Shown: positions 7,037 through 13,667 of the stretch, in pieces
Numbering within the stretch: position 1 is the first letter of the stretch
Layout of the letters: the number at the start of each line of letters is the position of its first letter
Source: RSA11 sp036564135
GTDB lineage: Bacteria; Actinomycetota; Thermoleophilia; Solirubrobacterales; 70-9
Reading direction: 5' to 3'
Assembly (NCBI GenBank): GCA_036564135.1
Contig: DATCLC010000048.1
Location: 1-15,229 of the forward strand
DNA: 15,229 bases
Position numbers and translations under genes: made by a program
The notes under the pieces: model-generated
The model's input: only the letters and a program-made list of their open reading frames with translations
Databases searched by the model: none
Told to the model about the DNA's origin: nothing

Positions 7037-7864
7037 CTAGGTGTACATCCCGCCGAACTGTCCGCCGGTCACGTTCAGCACCTGGCCGTGCACGTAGTTC
7101 GAGAGCTCGGAGCAGAGGAACAGCACCGGGCCGGCGGCCTCCTCGGGCTGAGCGGGACGGCCGAGCGGGATCAGCACCTTCGCCATCTCGCGCATCTGCT
7201 CGGGGATGCCGAGCTCGATCTGCTCGCCGTCCTTCTCGATCTTCTCGCCCTTCTCCTTCGCCTGCGTGAGCCGCGTCTCGACGAAGCCGAAGGCGACCGC
7301 GTTCACGTTGATCTTGAAGGAGCCCCACTCCTTGGCGAGCGTCTTGGTCATGCCGACCACCGCGGACTTGGCCGCGGAGTAGTTGATCTGGCCGGCGTTG
7401 CCCATCGTCCCCGAGATCGAGGAGACGTTCACGATCTTGCGGAACACCTCGCGGCCCTCGGCCCGCTCCGCCTTCGCCGCCTCGCGCCAGTGCGGGGCCA
7501 GCGCCCGGATCAAGCGGAACGGCGCGACCGTGTGGATGTCGAGCATCGCCTGGAACTGCTCGTCGGTCATCTTGTGGACGACGCCGTCCCACGTGTAGCC
7601 GGCGTTGTTGACGAGGATGTCGACCGAGCCGAACTCGTCCATCGCCTTGCGCACGAGCTGGTCCGGCACCTTGGGGTCCGTGAGGTCGCCGGCGAAGACA
7701 GCGGTCTCGCCCTGGATCTCGCCGGCCGCCTGCTCGGCGACGTCGCCATCGATGTCGTTGATGAGGACGCGCGCGCCCTCGCGGATGAACAGCTCGGCGG
7801 TCGCGCGGCCGATGCCGCGCGCCGAACCCGTGACGATGGCGTTCTTTCCGTCTAGAAGTCCCAT
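7037..7864 (-). CDS. SDR-family oxidoreductase, FabG-like (3-oxoacyl/3-hydroxyacyl type)
   Basis: A 275-residue classical SDR. The dinucleotide loop is TGSARGIG (12-19). Asp37 after beta-2 (VLINDID) suggests NAD(H). NNAG is at 86-89, the catalytic Ser sits in VNVSSISG (148/149), and YSAAK gives Tyr162 and Lys166. The C-terminal GQVLNVTGGQFGG is family-typical. A 15-residue insertion (HWREAAKAERAEGRE, 125-139) precedes the catalytic Ser strand. The ATG at 7864 has a good SD (GGAAGGG). It follows the acyl-CoA dehydrogenase on the same strand across 136 bp that holds a palindromic operator-like site. The likely role is a 3-hydroxyacyl-CoA/ACP or alcohol dehydrogenase step linked to acyl-CoA oxidation. 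Confidence 0.88.
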   Translation of the reverse strand: MGLLDGKNAIVTGSARGIGRATAELFIREGARVLINDIDGDVAEQAAGEIQGETAVFAGDLTDPKVPDQLVRKAMDEFGSVDILVNNAGYTWDGVVHKMTDEQFQAMLDIHTVAPFRLIRALAPHWREAAKAERAEGREVFRKIVNVSSISGTMGNAGQINYSAAKSAVVGMTKTLAKEWGSFKINVNAVAFGFVETRLTQAKEKGEKIEKDGEQIELGIPEQMREMAKVLIPLGRPAQPEEAAGPVLFLCSELSNYVHGQVLNVTGGQFGGMYT

Positions 7865-7959
7865 ACGTGGCCCTTCCTTCTCTCGAATCGAAGCTCTCCC
7901 GATGCGCCCGCAGGCGCCCGCGCACGCTATTGGAATCGGGCGCCGAGCGCCGCAGTTAG

Positions 7960-7973
7960 AGAACAGGTGCTCT
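7960..7973. promoter_or_regulatory. Operator-like palindrome upstream of the SDR gene
   Basis: AGAACA-GG-TGCTCT: two inverted AGARCA half-sites with one mismatch. Shorter flanking symmetry (AACAG-N5-CTGTT) overlaps it. It lies between the acyl-CoA dehydrogenase stop and the SDR start. The size and shape suit a TetR- or GntR-type regulator. Confidence 0.35.
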
Positions 7974-8000
7974 GTTAGTAAGACGTCGCGCCCGCAGCGC

Positions 8001-9239
8001 CTAGAGCCCCAGCCGCTTGCCGAGGATCTCGCGCATGATCTCGTCGGTTCCGCCGCCGATCGGGCCGAGCCGCAGGTCCCGCAGCGCGCGCTCGATGCCG
8101 TACTCGCGCATGTACCCGTAGCCGCCGTGGATCTGCAGGCAGATATCGGCGACGTCGACCGCGGCCCGCTGCGTGTACAGCTTCGCCTTCGTGACCTCGT
8201 CGAGCCCCGCGGTGATCGCCGGGTTGCCCCAGTCGCCGGCGGCGATCGCCTCCCGCCGCTCGGCCTCGGGCCGCACGAACTCGCGCAGCGCGTGGTATGC
8301 GAGGGCGCGGGAGGTCTCGAGCTTCAGGCCGACCTCGGCGAGTTGGTGGCGGATCGCCTGGAAGCGGCCGATCGGCCGCCCGAACGCCTCGCGCTCGCGG
8401 GCGTAGGCCAGGGTTCTTTCGAGCAGGTGGCGCATTGCGCCCACCGCGCCCAGCGCCATCAGCAGGCGCTCCCACTGGAAGTTGGCCATGATCAGGTAGA
8501 AGCCGCCGTGCTCGGGGCCGAGCAGGTTCTCGGCCGGCACCTCGACGTCGGTGAAGGAGAGCTCGGCCGTGTCCGAGGAGCGCCAGCCGAGCTTCTCGAG
8601 CTTGCGGGTCACCTCGTAGCCCGGCATGTCCCGCTCGAGGATCAAGAACGAGATGCCCTGGTGGCCGCCCTCGGGCTTCGTGCGGCAGGCGCACACCAAA
8701 AAGTCGGCGCGCGCGCCGTTGGTGATGAACGTCTTCGAGCCGTTCACGACGTAGACGTCGCCGCGGCGCTCGGCCCGCGTGCGGATCGCGGCCACGTCGG
8801 AGCCCGCCCCCGGCTCGGTGATCCCCAGCGCGCCGATCTTGCGCCCCGCGATCGCCGGCCGCAGAAACCGCTCGTGCTGCTCGGGCGTGCCGAAGCGGTA
8901 GATCGGCGGCGTCGCGATGCCGGTGTGCGCGCCCAACCCCGCGCCGACGCCCCCGCCGGCGCCGGCCGCGGCGATCTCCTCGGCCCAGACCGCATCGTGG
9001 ACGTAGTCGCCGCCCTGCCCGCCGAGCTCGACCGGGTACTTAAGGCCGAGAAACCCGAGCTCGCCCGCCCGCTCGTACAGCGAGCGCGGGAACTCGCCGG
9101 CCTCGTCCCACTCGGCCACGTGGGGCGCGACCTCCCTCTCGACCCAGCGCCTGATCGTCGCGCGCAGCTCCTCGTGCTCGCCGGTGAACGGCGGGAGCAC
9201 CGCGCGCTCGCCGGTGTCCTTGATCACGGTGGCCGCCAT
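8001..9239 (-). CDS. Acyl-CoA dehydrogenase (IVD/LCAD-type active site)
   Basis: A 412-residue FAD-dependent acyl-CoA dehydrogenase, which introduces an alpha,beta double bond into acyl-CoA and passes electrons to ETF. FAD/substrate motifs are ITEPGAGSDVA (140-150), NGSKTFITNG, REREAFGRPIGRFQ (281-294) and HGGYGYMREYGIER. The MCAD-type catalytic Glu before GT is Gly396 (GGGTDEI). A Glu (257, in FQWERLL) sits where isovaleryl-CoA and long-chain enzymes place theirs. The ATG at 9239 is chosen by family length. A GTG at 9275 with GAGG 4 nt upstream is a good alternative, and the frame stays open to 9353. Exact chain specificity is unknown. Confidence 0.92.
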   Translation of the reverse strand: MAATVIKDTGERAVLPPFTGEHEELRATIRRWVEREVAPHVAEWDEAGEFPRSLYERAGELGFLGLKYPVELGGQGGDYVHDAVWAEEIAAAGAGGGVGAGLGAHTGIATPPIYRFGTPEQHERFLRPAIAGRKIGALGITEPGAGSDVAAIRTRAERRGDVYVVNGSKTFITNGARADFLVCACRTKPEGGHQGISFLILERDMPGYEVTRKLEKLGWRSSDTAELSFTDVEVPAENLLGPEHGGFYLIMANFQWERLLMALGAVGAMRHLLERTLAYAREREAFGRPIGRFQAIRHQLAEVGLKLETSRALAYHALREFVRPEAERREAIAAGDWGNPAITAGLDEVTKAKLYTQRAAVDVADICLQIHGGYGYMREYGIERALRDLRLGPIGGGTDEIMREILGKRLGL

Positions 9240-9380
9240 GCCCCACGGATCCTTGCAGGAGCGCGGTTCGCTCACCGCACCTCGCGGGTATTCTCGCCGC
9301 GAGAGGACCCCGGGGGCCGGTACGCGGAGGCGGCCGAGGCGCTGCTGGGACACTACGACGGCCTCGACCCGGAGGACGTC

Positions 9381-9494
9381 GTGACCGAGATCGGGCGGGA
9401 GCTCTCGGAGTGGATCCCTGCGCGGACCGGCGGGGATTGCCTCAGCGCGTTCCTCGTGGGCCTCGACGCGCAGGACGACGACGCGGACGACTGA
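9381..9494 (+). CDS. Possible micro-ORF or 5'-degraded gene remnant
   Basis: The 360-bp gap between the acyl-CoA dehydrogenase start and mscL holds one coding-like stretch. From the GTG at 9381, with GGAGG at 9371-9375 (5-nt spacing), it encodes 37 residues ending in an acidic tail (AQDDDADD). The same frame upstream to about 9318 still reads like protein (RYAEAAEALLGHYDGLD) with GC-biased third positions. No ATG, GTG or TTG opens that longer part. A TATTCT box sits at 9289-9294. Either a real small protein starts at 9381, or an older gene has lost its start. I do not recognise a family. Confidence 0.3.
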   Translation: MTEIGRELSEWIPARTGGDCLSAFLVGLDAQDDDADD

Positions 9495-9599
9495 CCGCGG
9501 GCGGGCGTCGCACGCGCGGCAACGATCATTTCAGGCGGGCGCCTCTGGGGTGGTACGGTCGCAGCGGTCGGGGGGTAGAGCGACCGAGGAAGGGATCTC

Positions 9600-9998
9600 A
9601 TGATCAAGGGATTCAAGGACTTCATCACCGGCGGAAACCTGCTCGAGACGGCCGTCGCGCTGGTGATGGCGCTGGCGGTTGTCGACCTCGTCAACTCGCT
9701 GATCGCGAACATCATCACGCCGATCATCGGCGCGATCTTGGGCGAGCCGGACTTCAGCTCGCTGTCGTTCACGATCAACGACAGCGTCTTCACGTACGGC
9801 AGCTTCATCAACGCGCTGATCACGTTCGTCTCGATCGGCGCCGCCGTCTACTTCTTCATCGTCGTGCCCTACAACCGGTACAAGCGGATGCGCGGGATCT
9901 CGCCGGAGACCAAGACCTGCCCCGAGTGTCTCTCCGACATCCCGGCCGGGGCCAGCCGCTGCGCGCACTGCGGCCAGCCGCAGCCGGCCACCGCGTAG
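9600..9998 (+). CDS. mscL: Large-conductance mechanosensitive channel with C-terminal zinc ribbon
   Basis: A 132-residue MscL, a homopentameric channel that releases solutes on hypo-osmotic shock. TM1 (about 14-44) follows the conserved amphipathic N-helix IKGFKDFITGGNLLE. The ANIITPIIG stretch and the periplasmic loop come next, and TM2 covers about 68-90. After YNRYKRMR the usual helical bundle is replaced by a C-x2-C-x10-C-x2-C ribbon (Cys107, 110, 121, 124). By eye-alignment the E. coli pore residues L19, G22, V23 and G26 correspond to Thr, Ala, Leu and Ala. SD GGAAGGG lies 5 nt before the ATG. A TACGGT box at 9554-9559 may be its -10. Confidence 0.92.
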   Translation: MIKGFKDFITGGNLLETAVALVMALAVVDLVNSLIANIITPIIGAILGEPDFSSLSFTINDSVFTYGSFINALITFVSIGAAVYFFIVVPYNRYKRMRGISPETKTCPECLSDIPAGASRCAHCGQPQPATA

Positions 9999-10012
9999 CA
10001 AGCAGCGTCACC

Positions 10013-10061
10013 CGCGGGCCGCGGCGGCGCGCCTACGCGTCGCCGTCGCCCGCGGCCCGCG
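10013..10061. terminator. GC-rich inverted repeat between convergent mscL and the Abi_alpha gene
   Basis: Arms cgcgggccgcgg (10013-10024) and ccgcggcccgcg (10050-10061) pair perfectly over 12 bp. The right arm lies in the 3' end of the Abi_alpha gene, whose stop is in the loop. No T-tract; possibly a shared terminator. Confidence 0.35.
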
Positions 10062-10851
10062 CCCGCTCGTCCTTCCCCTCGGGGAGGACGGCAGCCACGA
10101 ACTGCTCGCCGAACGGCGTGAGCCGGATCGAGCGGCGCACCGTCGTGCCCCTGCCGGCCCGCTCGAGCGCCTCGAGCACCTCGGGTTGGGCCTCGAGGAC
10201 CTGGTAGCTGGCGAGGTCGTCGATCGGGTCGCGCGAGAACCAGATCAGCCCGAGTCGGTAGAGGTTCGAGAGGTAGACCGGCACGCGGTCGAGCGCCTTG
10301 CAGCCCGCCCGCTGCCCGATCATGGTGAGCCCCGGCGCCACCACGGTCGAGCCGATCCCCAGCGGGCGCCAGGTCCGCACGTCGACCGCTGCCTGCGGGC
10401 CCTCGACCGCGAGCAGCTTGAGGATCCGGGCCTCGTCGGGCGCCAGGTTGTTGAAGAGGTACGGGAAGGCGGGGTGCTCATCGTCTCCGTCGACGCTCGC
10501 CGAGCGCTCCATGAGCTCCTCCCAGCGGCGGCGCAGCTCCGCGCGCTCGTCGGCGTCCCGGCTCGACGGCCCCAGGCGGCGCTCGAGGTCGGCGATCCCG
10601 AGGGCGTCGCGGGCCACGCGCACGAGCTCGCGCCGCGCCTCGTCGATGAGCGCCACCGGCGACTCGCCCTCGCGCGCGGCGCGCGCGGCCCGGCGCGTGA
10701 CGTCCACGGCGGTCTCCACGGCCCACCTGTTGGTGCGCCACCAGGCGCCGGCAGCGAGGCGCACCATGCCCCGCACCGTGGCGGGGTCGGGCAGCGGCCC
10801 GGCGGATCGCGACCGCTCCTGCGGGGAGGCCTCTTGCCGCTCCGACGTCAC
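10033..10851 (-). CDS. Abi_alpha (DUF4393)-domain protein, coupled to DUF445 gene
   Basis: A 272-residue soluble protein. Residues about 20-115 are helical and charged. The region 126-252 fits the Abi_alpha/DUF4393 pattern: HPAFPYLFNNLAPDEARILKLL (126-147), LSNLYRLGLI (194-203) and RLTPFGEQFV (243-252). The family is named for similarity to abortive-infection proteins; its biochemistry is unknown to me. Start: the GTG at 10851 overlaps the upstream DUF445 stop as GTGA (4-nt overlap) with no SD, pointing to translational coupling. A start at 10920 is possible on paper but adds 23 residues inside DUF445 coding. It ends convergently with mscL. The function is possibly envelope stress or phage defence, by inference only. 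Confidence 0.72.
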   Translation of the reverse strand: MTSERQEASPQERSRSAGPLPDPATVRGMVRLAAGAWWRTNRWAVETAVDVTRRAARAAREGESPVALIDEARRELVRVARDALGIADLERRLGPSSRDADERAELRRRWEELMERSASVDGDDEHPAFPYLFNNLAPDEARILKLLAVEGPQAAVDVRTWRPLGIGSTVVAPGLTMIGQRAGCKALDRVPVYLSNLYRLGLIWFSRDPIDDLASYQVLEAQPEVLEALERAGRGTTVRRSIRLTPFGEQFVAAVLPEGKDERARAAGDGDA

Positions 10852-12140
10852 AACACGAAAGCTATCTGCAGGCAGCCGGCCACAAACCCGAGCACGCCAC
10901 CCAGGAGGATCAGCATCCACTCGTCCTCCTCGACAGCGGCGCGCAAGAGCTCCGCGAAGTCCGGCTCGGGCAGCTCGCGCATGCGGCGGGCGAGCAGCGC
11001 CCGGATCGCGGCGGACTGGCGGCGCCCGAAGGAGCGGTCGCGCAGCGGCGCCATCGTGACGTTGATCGCCTCCGTGGCGAGCGACTCGCGCACCGACTCG
11101 TACTCGCGCGTGCCGAACGCGACGCGCACCGGCAGGCGCGCCGCGCCGAGGGCGCGGTCGACCGCCGGCCTCAGGCGATCGCGCACGAGCGCCCGGGTGC
11201 GGTCGGAGCGCGGCCCGGTGAGCAGCTCGTCACTCACGTTGGCCATCGTCACGACGTCGTCGGCGATCACCTTCGCGTAGACGTCCGCGACCTCGGGCTG
11301 GCGTCGCATGAACAGCCCCTGGATCGTGAAGGGGCCGACCCGCCGCGGGTACATCGGCCGGAAGATCAGCCGTAGGGCGATCCAGTTGGTCAGGTACCCG
11401 ACGAGGACGCCGGCCAAGGGCAGGACGAGCCACGAGTCGATCGCCAGGTACAGCGGGATCGTGAGGATCCCGAGGATGAAGCCGAAGTACAGGCCCGAGT
11501 TGACGATGAAGCGCAGCTCCTTCGAACCGACCTCGAGGAATATGCGATTGGCGAGCGCAGGATTCTCCTCGATCCGGCGGATCACCATCAGCTTGACGTC
11601 GAGGAGCTGGTCGATGTGCTCGCCGACATCCCGCGTGATCTCGGCGGCGATCGCGGGCAGCTCGGCCTCCACGCGCTCGAACACCCGCTCGCGCAACCCC
11701 GGCGGCACGTCGCGCCATAGGCCGGGGTGCTCCCGCTCCACGATGCGCTCGACCAGCTCGCGGATCTCGCCGCGGGCCTCGGCGATGATGTGGTCGGCCA
11801 TCGCCTGCGGGTCGAGGCAGTCGTAGAACTCGCGCGGGCTGCCGAGCTTGGCGATCCCCTTGTCGACCGCGATCGAGCCCATCTTCGCGGCCCGCGCGGG
11901 GATGATCCCCTGCCAGCCGATCCCGCCCTCGATCAGCCCGGGCACCGCCTGCACGCGGCGTGGGAGGAACTGCGCGAGCCAGCGCACGGCGTCGAGCCGC
12001 ACCCCCCAGAAGCGCAACGGGAAGAACAGCATCCTCACGGCGACCCAGTTGGTGCCGTAGCCGATCAGCGCGGCGACGACTGGGATCGAGAGAAGCTCGA
12101 GGTCGAGCTGGACTCCGAGGATTTCGGCCGCCCCAACCAC
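10848..12140 (-). CDS. DUF445-family membrane protein
   Basis: A 430-residue DUF445 (YheB-like) membrane protein. The signature appears twice: GYGTNWVAVRMLFFP near the N-terminus and GYLTNWIALRLIFRP in the middle, with IPARAAKMG between. Hydrophobic segments lie at the N-terminus (LLSIPVVAALIGY), at a central hairpin (FGFILGILTIPLYLAI and WLVLPLAGVLVGY) and at the extreme C-terminus (LILLGGVLGFVAGCLQIAFVL). The long soluble stretches between are helical and charged. Molecular function is unknown. Start: the GTG at 12140 has TACGAT (12152-12147) ending exactly 6 nt before it, so it is likely leaderless. A GTG at 12161 would add 7 residues but has no SD. It is the first gene of a two-gene operon with Abi_alpha. 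Confidence 0.85.
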   Translation of the reverse strand: MVGAAEILGVQLDLELLSIPVVAALIGYGTNWVAVRMLFFPLRFWGVRLDAVRWLAQFLPRRVQAVPGLIEGGIGWQGIIPARAAKMGSIAVDKGIAKLGSPREFYDCLDPQAMADHIIAEARGEIRELVERIVEREHPGLWRDVPPGLRERVFERVEAELPAIAAEITRDVGEHIDQLLDVKLMVIRRIEENPALANRIFLEVGSKELRFIVNSGLYFGFILGILTIPLYLAIDSWLVLPLAGVLVGYLTNWIALRLIFRPMYPRRVGPFTIQGLFMRRQPEVADVYAKVIADDVVTMANVSDELLTGPRSDRTRALVRDRLRPAVDRALGAARLPVRVAFGTREYESVRESLATEAINVTMAPLRDRSFGRRQSAAIRALLARRMRELPEPDFAELLRAAVEEDEWMLILLGGVLGFVAGCLQIAFVL

Positions 12141-12146
12141 CCGCGG

Positions 12147-12152
12147 ATCGTA
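12147..12152 (-). promoter_or_regulatory. -10 box of the DUF445-Abi_alpha operon
   Basis: TACGAT on the minus strand. Six nt separate it from the GTG at 12140, so the first transcribed base would be the start codon's G. No recognisable -35. Confidence 0.45.
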
Positions 12153-12203
12153 GGGTCCCACACGAGCGCCGTGCGGAACTCAATCCGCCTCACATTGCGC
12201 CGC

Positions 12204-12260
12204 CACCCGGTGCGAGGCGGATCTGTCGCGCATGGCGCGACAGATCCGCCTCGCTGGGTG
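12204..12260. terminator. 20-bp perfect hairpin downstream of the S8 protease
   Basis: Arms 12212-12231 and 12235-12254 are perfect reverse complements around a 3-nt loop. They extend by a further caccc/gggtg pairing (12204-12208 with 12256-12260). The hairpin begins just after the protease stop and ends before the DUF445 promoter. A 9-nt piece of the stem (atccgcctc) recurs at 12183-12191. There is no T-run, but such hairpins serve as terminators in high-GC actinobacteria. Confidence 0.55.
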
Positions 12261-12267
12261 GGGGTTG

Positions 12268-13515
12268 CTACGGGCTGACCTTGGACAGCGTCACGCGGCC
12301 GAACCCGAACTGCGGGTCGCGGCCGGGGGCGCCGAGGTCGTCCGTTGCCGCCTGCAGCGCCGCGCGCCACTCGTCGGGGCCGCCCGACGGGTTGGCGCCG
12401 GCGATCAGCGCGGCCACCGCCGCTGCATGCGGCGTCGCCATCGACGTGCCCGAGGCGACGCGGTAGCCGCCGTCATTCCACGTCGAGAGGATGTCGACGC
12501 CCGGCGCCGCGACCTCGACGTCGGCGTTGAACTGCGAGAACGACGCCCGGTTGTCGTTGCGGTCCGTCGCCGCCACCGAGACCACCTCGGGATACGCCGC
12601 CGGGTAGCTCAGGGACGAGTTGCCGGAGTTGCCGGCGGCCGCGACGAGCAGCGAGCCTGCCTCGCTCGCGTTGCGCACTGCGTCCTGCAGGGCCTGCGAG
12701 CCCGCGGAGCCACCGAGCGACATCGAGATCACGTCGGCATCGCGGTCCGCCAGCCAGGTGATGCAGTTGGCGATCATCACCAGCGTGCCGGAGCCCTGGC
12801 CGTTCAGGCCCTTGCAGATCGCCAGCGGCGAGTTGAAGGCCACGCCCGCGACGCCGGTGCCGTTGTTCGCGTTGGCAGCGATCGTGCCGGCGACGTGGGT
12901 GCCGTGCCCGTTGTCGTCCTCGCACTTGCCGTCGACGATCGTCGGGTCGGAGAATAGGATCAGGATCAGGAGGCTGATCCCGAAGTTGTTCACGCCGCCG
13001 CAGTCGACGACGCGGCCCGCGAACTCGGGATGGCTGCGCCGGATCCCGGTGTCCACGATCCCCACCTTGGCGCCGCCCGCGCTCGGGAACGACCCGAGGC
13101 CGAGCAGGTCCCAGCCCTCGGGAGCGTCGATGTCGGCGTCGGCCGTGCCGCCGCCTTGGCCCGTGTTGTGCAGGCCCCAGAGCTCGTTGAAGCGCGGGTC
13201 GTTCGGCGTAGCGAGCGCGCGGTAGATGTAGTTCGGTTCCGCGTATTCGACCGCCGGCGAGCGCTCGAGCGCGCGGACCGCGGCCCGGACGTTGCCCGTG
13301 ACCTCGACGAGGCGCGCCCCAACGCCGCGCACGGGGGCGACCCGCTCCAGGATCCCCGCCGCCCTGGAGGCCGCGGCGCGCTGCTGCGCGGTCGCATCGT
13401 CCTTGAACTTGACGACCACCTCGCCCGGCACGAAATCCGGCTGCGCCGATGCCGCGGCCGGTGCGAGTACGAGCGCAACCACGCAGCCCACGAGGACCGC
13501 GATGAACCTCTCCAT
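12268..13515 (-). CDS. Secreted subtilisin-like serine protease (S8)
   Basis: A 415-residue extracellular protease. The signal peptide (MERFIAVLVGCVVALVLAPA, ending AASAQP) is followed by an I9-type propeptide (about 28-99, FVPGEVVVKFKDDATAQQR to YAEPNYIY). The catalytic domain has Asp155 (GIVDTGI), His204 (NGHGTHVAG), oxyanion Asn296 (AAGNSG) and Ser358 (SGTSMATPHAA). All essential residues are present. A hydrophobic run GISLLILILF (179-188) between Asp and His is odd in a secreted enzyme. The ATG at 13515 has GGAGG 8 nt upstream; an in-frame TTG at 13530 lacks an SD and is rejected. A sigma-70-like promoter lies upstream and a strong hairpin downstream, so it is probably monocistronic. Confidence 0.95.
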   Translation of the reverse strand: MERFIAVLVGCVVALVLAPAAASAQPDFVPGEVVVKFKDDATAQQRAAASRAAGILERVAPVRGVGARLVEVTGNVRAAVRALERSPAVEYAEPNYIYRALATPNDPRFNELWGLHNTGQGGGTADADIDAPEGWDLLGLGSFPSAGGAKVGIVDTGIRRSHPEFAGRVVDCGGVNNFGISLLILILFSDPTIVDGKCEDDNGHGTHVAGTIAANANNGTGVAGVAFNSPLAICKGLNGQGSGTLVMIANCITWLADRDADVISMSLGGSAGSQALQDAVRNASEAGSLLVAAAGNSGNSSLSYPAAYPEVVSVAATDRNDNRASFSQFNADVEVAAPGVDILSTWNDGGYRVASGTSMATPHAAAVAALIAGANPSGGPDEWRAALQAATDDLGAPGRDPQFGFGRVTLSKVSP

Positions 13516-13565
13516 TTCCCTAACCTCCAATCCGGGTTTGACCTACCCCCCCGGAACGTGCCCCG

Positions 13566-13594
13566 ATGCTATGGACGCGGCGGGGGCGGGGCAA
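13566..13594 (-). promoter_or_regulatory. Promoter of the S8 protease gene
   Basis: TTGCCC (13594-13589), 17 bp, TAGCAT (13571-13566) on the minus strand is the best housekeeping-like promoter in the window. A start near 13559 leaves a leader of about 44 nt with the SD. Confidence 0.6.
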
Positions 13595-13667
13595 CTGACA
13601 ACCGCACGGGTGGGCAGATATCCGGCGGATCCGCGGCCTCGATGCGGCGTACGGTCGTGGGCGGAGC

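Noticed and set aside
7605..9380. Long plus-strand open frame antisense to the acyl-CoA dehydrogenase
   Set aside because: It is the antisense shadow of a clear acyl-CoA dehydrogenase. Only its last part, beyond that gene's start, looks coding and is reported separately.
9556..9586. Hairpin (cggtcgc/gcgaccg) just upstream of the mscL SD as a riboswitch or thermosensor
   Set aside because: Only 7-bp arms with a 17-nt loop, and the left arm overlaps the probable -10 box, so it may not be transcribed in full.
10186..11280. 364-codon plus-strand frame opposite the Abi_alpha and DUF445 genes
   Set aside because: Antisense shadow with no recognisable domain and low-complexity composition; the minus-strand frames carry family motifs.
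12183..12254. Attenuator controlling DUF445
   Set aside because: The probable DUF445 promoter (12152-12147) lies downstream of the hairpin, so the operon's own transcript would not contain it.
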